46,638 nucleotides of DNA, from the NCBI GenBank assembly GCA_017560255.1, contig JAFYOI010000056.1:1-46638 (forward strand), given 5' to 3'. How positions within the stretch are numbered: the stretch's first letter is position 1; each line of letters opens with the position of its first letter. The notes beneath the pieces are model-generated. The model made no database searches, was not told where the DNA came from, and saw nothing but the letters and a program-made list of their open reading frames with translations. Shown here piece after piece: positions 35,596 through 44,061 of the stretch. The DNA comes from Clostridia bacterium. Lineage in GTDB: Bacteria; Bacillota; Clostridia; Oscillospirales; Acutalibacteraceae. Position numbers and translations under genes: made by a program.

Positions 35596-35612
35596 GGTAT
35601 ATTTTATATACC
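35596..35612. promoter_or_regulatory. Palindrome in the repeat-protein gene upstream region
   Basis: GGTATATTTTATATACC is a 7-bp inverted repeat around TTT, 29 nt before the start codon and just downstream of a TATAAT-like sequence on the minus strand. It may be an operator. A separate hairpin, CGGGGGAGA/TCTCCCCCG (35638-35663), lies between it and the stop of the upstream VWA gene. Confidence 0.35.
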
Positions 35613-35683
35613 TAATATTATATATTAATTCACTCTACGGGGGAGATGTTTAATTCTCCCCCGCCGTGCGAACTAAAACGAGG

Positions 35684-38600
35684 TTATGCTCTTTCCTTCT
35701 TCTTTCTTGAAGTAAATGCCAAGAAAAGCAAAGAGAACAATGAAATTACCATCATCACGTTCCAGAATGCAACATTTGAATTGTCGCCTGTTTCAGGAAT
35801 GGGTTCAGTGATTGTGAGCGTGCCGTCAACAGGGAGAGTAATCTCGTAACAATCCGTTACGTCGATCTCACCGCGTACAACCCTTACGGAAACAACCTTG
35901 TTTTCGCTGGAGCCGATTTCTGTCTGACTACCCTCAATCTCAACAATCAACTCATCACCGTCAACCAAAACGTCGGGTGTGAAGGTGTATTCGCCATTTG
36001 TGAGCGGTGTGCCGTCGTAGGGTTTATCGCTTGAGCCTGCAGTGATGACGATGGGGGTTTCTATTTTCTCAACAGTGAGCACACCGTCAATTGCAGTACC
36101 GATTGTATAGTTATCGGTTACGTCGATTTCTCCACGCATTACCTTTACGGAAACAACTTTGTTTGCACTTGAGCCGGCAAATGTCTGGCTACCCTCGATA
36201 ACTGCTACGATTTCATCACCCTCAGCGAGTACGCCCTCGGTGAAAGTAAAGCCGTTGTTTGTGAGCGGTGTGCCATCATAAACCTTACTGTCGGAATTAC
36301 CTGTTACGATGATTTCCTCGTCCACCTTTTCGATGGTAAGAGTACCACTGATTGAAGTGCCGATTGTGTAATGGTCGGTTACGTCAACGTCACCGCGCAT
36401 TACCTTTACGGAAACAACTTTATTTGCGCTTGAACCAACGAAAGTCTGGCTACCCTCGATAACCGCTACGATTTCATCGCCCTCGACGAGTACGCCCTCG
36501 GTGAAAGTAAAGCCGTTGTTTGTCAGCGGTGTGCCGTCATAAACCTTACTGTCGGAATTACCTGTTACGATGATTTCTGTTGAAATCTTTGTTACGGTAA
36601 GTGTACCGTCAACAACGGGAGCAAAGGTATAGAAATCAGTTACGTCAACGCCGTCGCGCATTACCTTATAGGAAACAACCTTGTTTGCGCTTGAGCCGAT
36701 TGCAGTCTGGCTGCCTTCAATTACAACAACGAGTTCGTCACCTGCAGCAAGTACGCCCTGTGTGAAGGTGTAACCGTCGTTTGTAAGCGGTGTACCGTCA
36801 TACTCCTTCGTGTCGGAGTTTGCGGTAATAGTAATCGGTGAGCCGACCTTGAGAACTGTCAGAGTACCGTCAACGTAGGTAATGTCATAGTTATAAGTTA
36901 CTTCCACGCCGTCACGCATAATAAGCGCACTGGAAGCAACGTTTGCGCTCTGACCAACTTCGTTCTGTCCACCGACAACGTAAACGCTGACGATTTCGTC
37001 ACCACTTGCAAGTCCTGCGGGAGCGGTGTCTTTCCAGCCCTCGTCGGTGAGAGTTGTACCATCGTAAATCTTGCTTGCAGAGTCAGCAGTGATTGTAAGA
37101 GCACGTTTTTCGATTGTGAGTGTACCTCTTTCGGTACTGAATGTGTAACAACCGGTTACGTCAACGTCACCACGCATTACTTTTACGGAAATAACTTCGT
37201 TGAAACCTGTACCTACGTCAGTTCTGTCGCCCTCTACAACCGCCGTAATAACATCACCATCAATGAGAATTCCTTCTGTGAACGTAAAGCCTGCGTTTGT
37301 GAGCGGTGTACCGTCGTAAATCTTGCTGTCGGAATCAGCGGTGATTGTGATTACGTCGGATTTTGCGGTAACTTCAAGGAAGCCTACCTCTGTATCAATT
37401 GTATAAGCATCGGTTACGTCAACGCCATCACGGATTACCTTGTAAGAAACAACTTTGTTTTCGCTTATGCCTGCAACAGTCTGGCTACCCTCAACTACCG
37501 CAACGATTTCATCTCCGTCAGCGAGTATGCCGTCTGTGAAAGTAAAGCCGTTGTCGGTAAGCGGTGTGCCGTCGTATTCTTTAGAAGCGGAATTTGCTTC
37601 GATAGTAATTGTGTTGCTTACCTTTGTAACAGTCAATTCGCCGTCAATGGAAACGCCGATTGTGTAGTTGTCGGTCACGTCGAAGCCATCGCGCATTACC
37701 TTTACGGATACAACTTTGTTTGCGCTTGTGCCAACCTGAGTCTGACTACCTTCAATTACAACAACGAGTTCGTCGCCGTATGCAAGAACTGAACTGTTGA
37801 AAGTATATTCATCACTTGTAAGCGGTGTACCGTCGTATTCCTTGGAATCGGAGCCCGCCTCAACAATAATTTCAGTTGAAACTTTTTCAACTGTGAGTGT
37901 GCCGTCAACTGCTTCGAATGTGTAGTAATCTGTTATATCAACGCCATCACGCATTACCTTGTAGGAAACAACCTTGTTTGCGCTTGTGCCAACATAGGTC
38001 TGGCTGCCCATAACTGTTACTGTAAGAATATCACCCTCAGCGAGAATGCCCGATGTGAATGTGTAACCGTCATTTGTAAGCGGTGTGCCGTCATATTCCT
38101 TGCTGTCAGAATCAGCAGTGATTGTGATTGTCTGTGTGTTCTTTGTTACTGTGAGAGTACCGTCAACATAAGTGATGTTGTAGTTATCGGTTGCATCAAC
38201 GCCACCGCGTGTGATGATTGCGTCGGAAGCAACGTTTGCGCCAACGCCAACGCCAACCTGTCCACCTTCAACGATGACGTTTTCAACTACGTCAGTTGAA
38301 GCAAGGCCGTCAGCTGTCCAGCCGATGTCGGAAAGTGATGTGCCGTCATACTCCTGTGTTGCGGAGTTTGCGGTGATTGTGAGATTACGTTTTTCAACTG
38401 TGAGTGTGCCGTCAACTGTTTCAATTGTGTAGTAATCAGTTACGTCAACTCCGTCACGCATTACTTTGTAAGAAACAACTTCGTTGACACCAACGCCAAC
38501 GTCTGTGCGGTCACCCACAACTTCAACGAGAAGTACGTCGCCTTCAGCAAGCACACCCTGTGTGAATGTGAAACCACCGTCTTCAAGCGGAAGTCCGTCA

Positions 38601-41248
38601 TAAATCTTGCTGTTGGAGTTTGCAGTGATTGTGATTGATGTGCCGATCTTCTCAACTGTGAGAGTACCGTCAACATAAGTGATGTCATAGTTTGCGGTTA
38701 CATCAACGCCACCGCGTGTGATAATTGCACCGGAAGCAACGTTTGCACTTGAGCCAACGCCAAACTGACCGCCTTCAACAGTTACGCTTGCAACTGTGTC
38801 ACCGTCAGCAAGACCTGCGGGTGCAGTGTCTTTCCAGCCGTTATCTTTAAGGACTGTGCCGTCATAAACTTTGTTTGCGGAGTCAGCGGTGATTGTAAGG
38901 TCACGTTTCTCAACTGTGAGAGTGCCGTTAACTGTTTCAATTGTGTAATAATCAGTTACGTTTACGCCGCCGCGCATTACTGAATAAGAAATGATTTCAT
39001 TTACGCTTGTGCCTGCGTCAGTCTGACTGCCCTTGATTGTTACTACAAGGTAGTCGCCCTCAGCGATAACGCCTGATGTGTAAGTGTAACCATAGTTTGT
39101 GAGCGGTGTGCCGTCATAAACTTTACTGTCGGAAGCGGCAGTGATTGTGATTACCTTAGCGTTCTTTGTTACGATGAGAGTGCCGTCAACGTAAATGATG
39201 TTATAGTTTGCAGTAACGTCAACTCTGTTGCGTGTGATTACTGCGCCTGAAGCAACGTTTGCGCTTGTGCCAACGTTTGTCTGTGAGCCGATTACTGTTA
39301 CGGATACGATTTCATCATCACCAGCAAGTCCTGATGCGGTCCAGCCGGCATCTGTGAGAGCGGTGCCATCGTAAACTTTTTCATCGGAATCAGCGGTGAT
39401 TGTAAGGTCGCGCTGAGCAATTGTAAGTGTACCCGGATTCATCACAAGCACGTACTGCTCATCGGGCACGATATTCTGATTTTCATCAAGGATTACAACA
39501 GTGCCCTCAAATGCGCCTGTGTAAGTGCCTGCATTTGTACCTGCGTTGGAGTAGCCAAGGCCTGTAACGGACCAGCCGGCCGGCAAGCCATCAACAGAGA
39601 AGCCTGCAAGGCTCTGCTCCTGACCGTTGTAAGTGAGAGTGCCACTGTTACCTGTTGCTGTGATTACAGTTTTCTGACTGTAGATTGCGGTGTAAACAAT
39701 CTCATTGCCAACTTTATCGGTAATTTCGGGAGACCAGCCTACGAAGTACCAGCCATCGTCAGGAGTTACTGCGGGCGGCTTCGGAGTTTCATTGCCCTTT
39801 ACTATGTCATTGAATGTAACATTACCGTCTTCGTCCTCGCCATCAATTGAGCCGTGGTCGCCTGAATTGTAAGTTACGTCAAATGTTTCAACCAAAGGCA
39901 TAACACCCGGCACGGGGAAGTCGTAAGTTGTGCCGTCCTCCAGAATAAGCTGTGTGGGCTTGTTTGCAGGATAGAACTTACCGGGCTCAAGGCCGTTTGC
40001 GTAAGGATCAATCTCAACTTTGTAGATGATTTTGTATGTGTAAATGATGTAATCGCCAACGCGTTCCTCGGTCGGAATTACATCCTGGAATGACCAGTAA
40101 CCATCAATGTATGATACACCGTCAGGATTGCTGCCCTCAGGCATAATAATGTTGTCGGGAAGCGGGTCAGTGATAACTACTTCTGATTTTTCAAGTGAAA
40201 CGTCAACAACTGACATAAAACTGTCAATAAGGTCAACTGCAGAATCCGCAGTATATGCAAAAATCAGGTCACCTTCTGCGGGAGATGCAATACTTTCTTC
40301 GAGGAATTCACCTACAGTCGGGCCTCCGCTGTATGTGTTTGTGGTTGACGCACTGTAACAGATTGTGAAAATATTTGCAATCTTTTTGAGTTCGGTTGCT
40401 GCAGCAGTTGTGTCCTCAAGCATTACCTGTGTTGAGTCACTGCCGTTACCCTTTGTTGTGCCATTTGTGTCAATGTAATAAGTCGGCTGACCGTCAGTGA
40501 GAACAACAACGTTCTTGCCTGCCTTTGAAATTGAACTTACCTGCTCGTCGCTCATAAGTTCTGTTGCAAGGCCAAGTCCTGCGTCAAGGTTTGTGCCGCC
40601 TGTTGCACTGAGCGCATTGATTGCAGCCTTTGCAGTTTCATAACCCTCGTCGGTTGTTACATCCTGCCAATCAGTGAGCATTTTACTCGCATCGTTAGAG
40701 AATTTAACAAGGTGAACGTATCTACCAACGCCCTCGGGAGCTTCCTTTCTCATCTCATCAAGGAACGCGATTGCAGCCTGCTTTGCAGCGTAAAGGCGGG
40801 TCTGATTGCTTTTGACTGAGTTATCAGCTAAAAGCCATGCATCGTCATAATGAACACAGTCGCTGTAATGTGAAGTCTGCGAACCGCAAATATCACAAGC
40901 CCTCATTGAGCCGGAAACGTCAAGCACAAGCACTGTTGCGATTGAATTCGGATTGAACATATCGGCATCAAGTTTCACGCCGACGGAAAGAGTAATCTCA
41001 AAGACATTCTCCTGTCCATTTACAGCGTTTGCTTTCTTGCTGAGAACGAGGTCGCCGTTGTTGTAAGTGAACACGCCGTCTCCGCCCTCATGCCACTCGC
41101 CGCTTACGTCGTAGTAGCCGTTTGTGGTTGTAGCGCTGCTATCCGCCCATGCGGTCATATTGGGCACAATAATGCTCAAAGCAAGCATAAATGCCATGAT
41201 AGCCGCAAGAACTCTGCGCGCTGACAACCTTGTCATAATTTTTGTCAT
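35684..41248 (-). CDS. VWA-domain, MBG-repeat cell-wall-anchored adhesin-like protein
   Basis: This ~1854-aa protein has a signal peptide (cleaved near AWA, about residue 38). A von Willebrand A domain (about 95-370) carries the MIDAS pattern DVSGSM, GTNLDAGL and VVLTDGQPTYY; a Cys/His-rich insert follows DVSGSM directly. A beta-rich domain and an InlB-like YFVGWSPEITD segment follow. Then come 14 MBG-type repeats of about 87 aa, most with a YDGT core and GSQTxVGxSANxV, ending in LTVEK. The C-terminus is IPETG, a hydrophobic helix and RKKKERA, a sortase signal of the LPXTG class. The ATG with GGGAGGG 9 nt upstream was chosen over one 87 nt further up. It probably acts in adhesion. No sortase is in the window. 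Confidence 0.93.
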   Translation of the reverse strand: MTKIMTRLSARRVLAAIMAFMLALSIIVPNMTAWADSSATTTNGYYDVSGEWHEGGDGVFTYNNGDLVLSKKANAVNGQENVFEITLSVGVKLDADMFNPNSIATVLVLDVSGSMRACDICGSQTSHYSDCVHYDDAWLLADNSVKSNQTRLYAAKQAAIAFLDEMRKEAPEGVGRYVHLVKFSNDASKMLTDWQDVTTDEGYETAKAAINALSATGGTNLDAGLGLATELMSDEQVSSISKAGKNVVVLTDGQPTYYIDTNGTTKGNGSDSTQVMLEDTTAAATELKKIANIFTICYSASTTNTYSGGPTVGEFLEESIASPAEGDLIFAYTADSAVDLIDSFMSVVDVSLEKSEVVITDPLPDNIIMPEGSNPDGVSYIDGYWSFQDVIPTEERVGDYIIYTYKIIYKVEIDPYANGLEPGKFYPANKPTQLILEDGTTYDFPVPGVMPLVETFDVTYNSGDHGSIDGEDEDGNVTFNDIVKGNETPKPPAVTPDDGWYFVGWSPEITDKVGNEIVYTAIYSQKTVITATGNSGTLTYNGQEQSLAGFSVDGLPAGWSVTGLGYSNAGTNAGTYTGAFEGTVVILDENQNIVPDEQYVLVMNPGTLTIAQRDLTITADSDEKVYDGTALTDAGWTASGLAGDDEIVSVTVIGSQTNVGTSANVASGAVITRNRVDVTANYNIIYVDGTLIVTKNAKVITITAASDSKVYDGTPLTNYGYTYTSGVIAEGDYLVVTIKGSQTDAGTSVNEIISYSVMRGGVNVTDYYTIETVNGTLTVEKRDLTITADSANKVYDGTVLKDNGWKDTAPAGLADGDTVASVTVEGGQFGVGSSANVASGAIITRGGVDVTANYDITYVDGTLTVEKIGTSITITANSNSKIYDGLPLEDGGFTFTQGVLAEGDVLLVEVVGDRTDVGVGVNEVVSYKVMRDGVDVTDYYTIETVDGTLTVEKRNLTITANSATQEYDGTSLSDIGWTADGLASTDVVENVIVEGGQVGVGVGANVASDAIITRGGVDATDNYNITYVDGTLTVTKNTQTITITADSDSKEYDGTPLTNDGYTFTSGILAEGDILTVTVMGSQTYVGTSANKVVSYKVMRDGVDITDYYTFEAVDGTLTVEKVSTEIIVEAGSDSKEYDGTPLTSDEYTFNSSVLAYGDELVVVIEGSQTQVGTSANKVVSVKVMRDGFDVTDNYTIGVSIDGELTVTKVSNTITIEANSASKEYDGTPLTDNGFTFTDGILADGDEIVAVVEGSQTVAGISENKVVSYKVIRDGVDVTDAYTIDTEVGFLEVTAKSDVITITADSDSKIYDGTPLTNAGFTFTEGILIDGDVITAVVEGDRTDVGTGFNEVISVKVMRGDVDVTGCYTFSTERGTLTIEKRALTITADSASKIYDGTTLTDEGWKDTAPAGLASGDEIVSVYVVGGQNEVGQSANVASSALIMRDGVEVTYNYDITYVDGTLTVLKVGSPITITANSDTKEYDGTPLTNDGYTFTQGVLAAGDELVVVIEGSQTAIGSSANKVVSYKVMRDGVDVTDFYTFAPVVDGTLTVTKISTEIIVTGNSDSKVYDGTPLTNNGFTFTEGVLVEGDEIVAVIEGSQTFVGSSANKVVSVKVMRGDVDVTDHYTIGTSISGTLTIEKVDEEIIVTGNSDSKVYDGTPLTNNGFTFTEGVLAEGDEIVAVIEGSQTFAGSSANKVVSVKVMRGEIDVTDNYTIGTAIDGVLTVEKIETPIVITAGSSDKPYDGTPLTNGEYTFTPDVLVDGDELIVEIEGSQTEIGSSENKVVSVRVVRGEIDVTDCYEITLPVDGTLTITEPIPETGDNSNVAFWNVMMVISLFSLLFLAFTSRKKKERA

Positions 41249-41389
41249 ACTAAAAAACCCTCCCGTGGTAAGTATTAAGAAGTAAAGGGTGCTGATCTGA
41301 GCAAATTTCAACGTTTTTACTCTCTGCAAAAACACACAAATTCACCGTTTGAAAAAGCGTACAATACTCCATTATTTTAGAACTATACC

Positions 41390-41418
41390 ATTATATAGCA
41401 AGAACATCATTTTTTCAA
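41390..41418 (-). promoter_or_regulatory. Promoter of the VWA/MBG gene
   Basis: TTGAAA, a 17-nt spacer and TATAAT read on the minus strand, giving a leader of about 135 nt. Confidence 0.75.
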
Positions 41419-41523
41419 GGTCTTGGTTATATTTTTTTATTCCTTTTTGAAATTTTGGCAAGATAAACAAAACAGTCATTATATCTCGCCTTTTGCGCAA
41501 AAATTTTTAGTGTAAATACAACA

Positions 41524-41560
41524 AAAAGCCCCAAAAACCAGAAGGGTTTAAGGGGCTTTT
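41524..41560 (-). terminator. Terminator after the XRE gene of the glg-murT operon
   Basis: AAAAGCCCC / GGGGCTTTT arms with an inner AAACC/GGGTTT pairing are followed on the minus strand by TTTTTGTTG. It lies 28 nt past the stop. Confidence 0.88.
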
Positions 41561-41588
41561 CAAAGCGTTTTATTTTTTTACAAATGCA

Positions 41589-41960
41589 CTACTTGCCGTG
41601 CTTTTCTGCAATTTTTCTGATAAATTTCGCCTTCTGTCCGTCTTCAAGGCGGCGATAGTAAAGAAGGAGCATTTTTTCATCCTTTTTAAGTTCATCCACC
41701 TTGTCAAACTCCGCACCGTAATCAACACTGTCATCAGCAATTCCGAACTCGCTTGACGGGATATCGTTTTCCCCCACAAGCGTGCCTACGTCTGTGCCGA
41801 AAATTTTGGCAAGAAGAACAAGCCTGTCCATACTCGGCTCGTTTCTGCCTTTTTCGTAGTAAGTATAGGTTGTACGCTCAGCGCCGATAGCATCGGCAAC
41901 CTGCGCCTGAGTAAGTCCCATTCTTGTTCTCATCAACTTAATTCTTTCTGCAAACGTCAT
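41589..41960 (-). CDS. XRE-family transcriptional regulator
   Basis: This 123-aa protein has an N-terminal Cro/CI helix-turn-helix (about 2-60: RIKLMRTRMGLTQAQVADAIG, then YTYYEKGRNEPSMDRLVLLAKIF). A charged C-terminal segment (about 70-123) ends in a helix resembling regulators of the DUF-less clostridial type. GGAGG lies 8 nt before the chosen ATG; another ATG 21 nt up overlaps the gatD stop. It is the last gene of the glgD-glgA-murT-gatD run and may tune that operon. Confidence 0.87.
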   Translation of the reverse strand: MTFAERIKLMRTRMGLTQAQVADAIGAERTTYTYYEKGRNEPSMDRLVLLAKIFGTDVGTLVGENDIPSSEFGIADDSVDYGAEFDKVDELKKDEKMLLLYYRRLEDGQKAKFIRKIAEKHGK

Positions 41961-41977
41961 TTTCGTTTCCTCCCCAT

Positions 41978-42697
41978 TCATCTGGTACGCATAAGTTCAG
42001 TAAGAGTTATGCGATAGCCTTTGTATTGATAATTTTCCTCATCAACCTGCGATTTCTGCACACCGTGCATTTCGCAGATAATTTCCATAACATATTCAAG
42101 AAGATACGGATTTTTGACAAGCAACGGCCCCGTTATATGAGTACCGAAAGTGTTGCCCTTGCGCACTCCGTCACCTCTTGCACCGCATCCCCCAAGTTCA
42201 AACGTGAACATCGGGTCACAAAGTCCGGTAATAGTAGAACAATTATTGATAAACCCAACGATTTTCTCTCCGATGAAATCACACGAACAAATTACATCAC
42301 CTGTTTTTCTCACTGTGAAATCCTGTACGGTTTCAAAGTCAAAAATCCCCGCACAAGAGATTTTTTCGCCGTTCCCGTCGGTAATGCTGCTGCCGAGAAG
42401 TTCATAGGCGTTACCCGTGGCGAGCAAAACTTTTCCGCTCTCAACATACGCCTCAATCTGCCCTTTTAAACTCATAAAATGAGAGGCACAGCGTTTCAGT
42501 TTGGACTCCGTACCGCTGCCCATATAGACAAGCGAATAATCGTCAAAATAAATTTCATCACCGATTGTTTTTCTGTCAATCGTAACGCTGAATCCATTGT
42601 CTTTCAAGCGTTTCTCCAGAATTCTTACATTTCCCGATTCCCCGTAGAGATTGAGCAAATCGTAGTAAAGATAGAGTATTTTTATTTCTTTATTCAT
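41978..42697 (-). CDS. gatD: GatD-family glutamine amidotransferase homologue lacking the catalytic dyad
   Basis: This 239-aa protein has the GatD/CobQ-like class I amidotransferase fold. GatD normally releases ammonia from Gln for MurT, which amidates the D-Glu of lipid II. The N-terminus LYYDLLNLYGESGNV is typical. The nucleophile block is ATGNAYELLG (93-102), where S. aureus GatD has TICGGYQFLG, so Cys is Gly. The histidine block is FGTHITGPLLVKN (184-196), where S. aureus has LHGP, so His is Thr. FENHGG is replaced by FINNCS. It is therefore probably not a glutaminase. The ATG with GAGG 8 nt upstream was chosen. It lies 10 nt after murT. Confidence 0.85.
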   Translation of the reverse strand: MNKEIKILYLYYDLLNLYGESGNVRILEKRLKDNGFSVTIDRKTIGDEIYFDDYSLVYMGSGTESKLKRCASHFMSLKGQIEAYVESGKVLLATGNAYELLGSSITDGNGEKISCAGIFDFETVQDFTVRKTGDVICSCDFIGEKIVGFINNCSTITGLCDPMFTFELGGCGARGDGVRKGNTFGTHITGPLLVKNPYLLEYVMEIICEMHGVQKSQVDEENYQYKGYRITLTELMRTR

Positions 42698-42707
42698 TTT
42701 GCTCACC

Positions 42708-44045
42708 TCACTTCGCCGTCGGGGTGAGTGCCTTCACCCTGCTGAGCAGTTTGTCCTTATCGGAAAAACAAGTGATTACAAAAATCTCGTTATCCGTAGG
42801 CTCGAAAAGATATTTTTTCATATCGTCAAGGTTGGGTACGTATTTAACTCTTTCGGGTTCAATGTCCGTCAGAGAAAATCTCAACGCAAGGTCGGGGGCA
42901 TAGGTGCCGCACAAGTAGATGTTTTCCGCCGTCGAATTTTTAAGCGACTCAAAGTCGATATCCCACAGCCAGCCGGTTTCGCCCGTAAAATACTTACGGC
43001 TGATTTCATCAACTATAAAAAACACGTTCGTTTTCTTTTTACGGCGAACAACATACTCAATACTTTGATTATACGAAACGGAATTTTCGTGCTTACTTGT
43101 AAGCAAAACACCATTATTTTCTCCTGCCTCAAACCGCACGACACGTCCGTTTTTCATAACGAAATCCGACAAACACCGAGCAATCTTTTCCGGCTCAACT
43201 CCCGCAAGCGCACAGACCGCAAAAGCGGCACAGATGTTATAAACGTTGTACCTGCCGTCAAAAGCAAGCGTTATGTTGTGCTCACCGTTTACCGTCAGGA
43301 TCTTGCTATCAAGGTCAAGTCGCGTAACGGAAAAATCACGTTTAAAATCACCGTATCCGCAGTTTTCACAACGGAAGCGCCCGATGTGACCAAAGTGATA
43401 ATACTCATAGTTCATCACACCGTCACAACACGGACAATATTTACCGTCATTATAAATTCCGCTGCACTCGTGAGTGGAATAAGCGTTTTCCTCCATTCCG
43501 AAATACACCGCATCCCTGTCCTTACCGAGAAGTGAAACAAGGGGGTCATCAGCATTCAGAATGAGTTTTACGTCGGGACTTACCGCATCGGCAATCGAGC
43601 GGTAAACCCATTCGGGATGACCGTTTCGTGTAAGTTGGTCACGGTAGAGATTCACGATTGCAAAATGAGTAGGTGTAAAGTAGGAAAAAGTACGTTTTGC
43701 GTAACGCTCGTCACTTTCAAGTACGACTGCATCCGCCTTAACCTTGCCGCTCAGACTGCAATTCCTCAGCAGCAGAGTAGTAACGCCCTCAATCTGATTT
43801 GACCCCTCTTTATTCCACGCGACAGTCTTGCCACTCTGTTCCATAACGTTCGCTATCATCTCAACGGTCGAGGTTTTTCCGTTTGAGCCCGTAACGGCAA
43901 CAACGGTCTGCGGAAGTTTTATTCTATGCAGAATATCGGGAAAAATTTTCAGCACAACCTTTCCCGGAAGGCTTGTGCCCTTGCCGACAAGCGAACCCGC
44001 AAACGCGAGCAACTTGCACAGCACAACCGCTATCATACACTTCAT
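42708..44045 (-). CDS. murT: MurT-family Mur ligase (lipid II isoglutaminyl synthase subunit)
   Basis: This 445-aa ATP-dependent ligase activates the D-Glu carboxylate of the lipid II stem peptide for amidation to D-isoglutamine. The P-loop GSNGKTST is at 53-60, NKEGSNQIEGV follows, and the MurT-specific Cys4 ribbon is present (CPCC 204-207, CENC 226-229). The segment that in S. aureus carries the Asp completing GatD's catalytic triad (about D349, in a DxSW pattern) reads FTGETGWLWDIDFE here (353-366), so Glu and a changed loop replace ADGxD. GAGGG lies 8 nt before the ATG. It follows glgA by 16 nt. Confidence 0.92.
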   Translation of the reverse strand: MKCMIAVVLCKLLAFAGSLVGKGTSLPGKVVLKIFPDILHRIKLPQTVVAVTGSNGKTSTVEMIANVMEQSGKTVAWNKEGSNQIEGVTTLLLRNCSLSGKVKADAVVLESDERYAKRTFSYFTPTHFAIVNLYRDQLTRNGHPEWVYRSIADAVSPDVKLILNADDPLVSLLGKDRDAVYFGMEENAYSTHECSGIYNDGKYCPCCDGVMNYEYYHFGHIGRFRCENCGYGDFKRDFSVTRLDLDSKILTVNGEHNITLAFDGRYNVYNICAAFAVCALAGVEPEKIARCLSDFVMKNGRVVRFEAGENNGVLLTSKHENSVSYNQSIEYVVRRKKKTNVFFIVDEISRKYFTGETGWLWDIDFESLKNSTAENIYLCGTYAPDLALRFSLTDIEPERVKYVPNLDDMKKYLFEPTDNEIFVITCFSDKDKLLSRVKALTPTAK

Positions 44046-44061
44046 TTTTAAACCCTCAACA

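Noticed and set aside
35840-39420. CRISPR array
   Set aside because: The regular repeats are in-frame protein-coding MBG repeats of 261 bp, far too long and with no spacer structure.
30957-41248. Genomic island integrated at tRNA-Arg(CCU) carrying the two giant surface genes
   Set aside because: No integrase is present, no repeat of the tRNA 3' end was found, and the surface genes lie on the 5' side of the tRNA, not the usual insertion side.
42699-43535. 278-aa plus-strand frame
   Set aside because: Antisense to murT, whose P-loop and zinc ribbon are clear.
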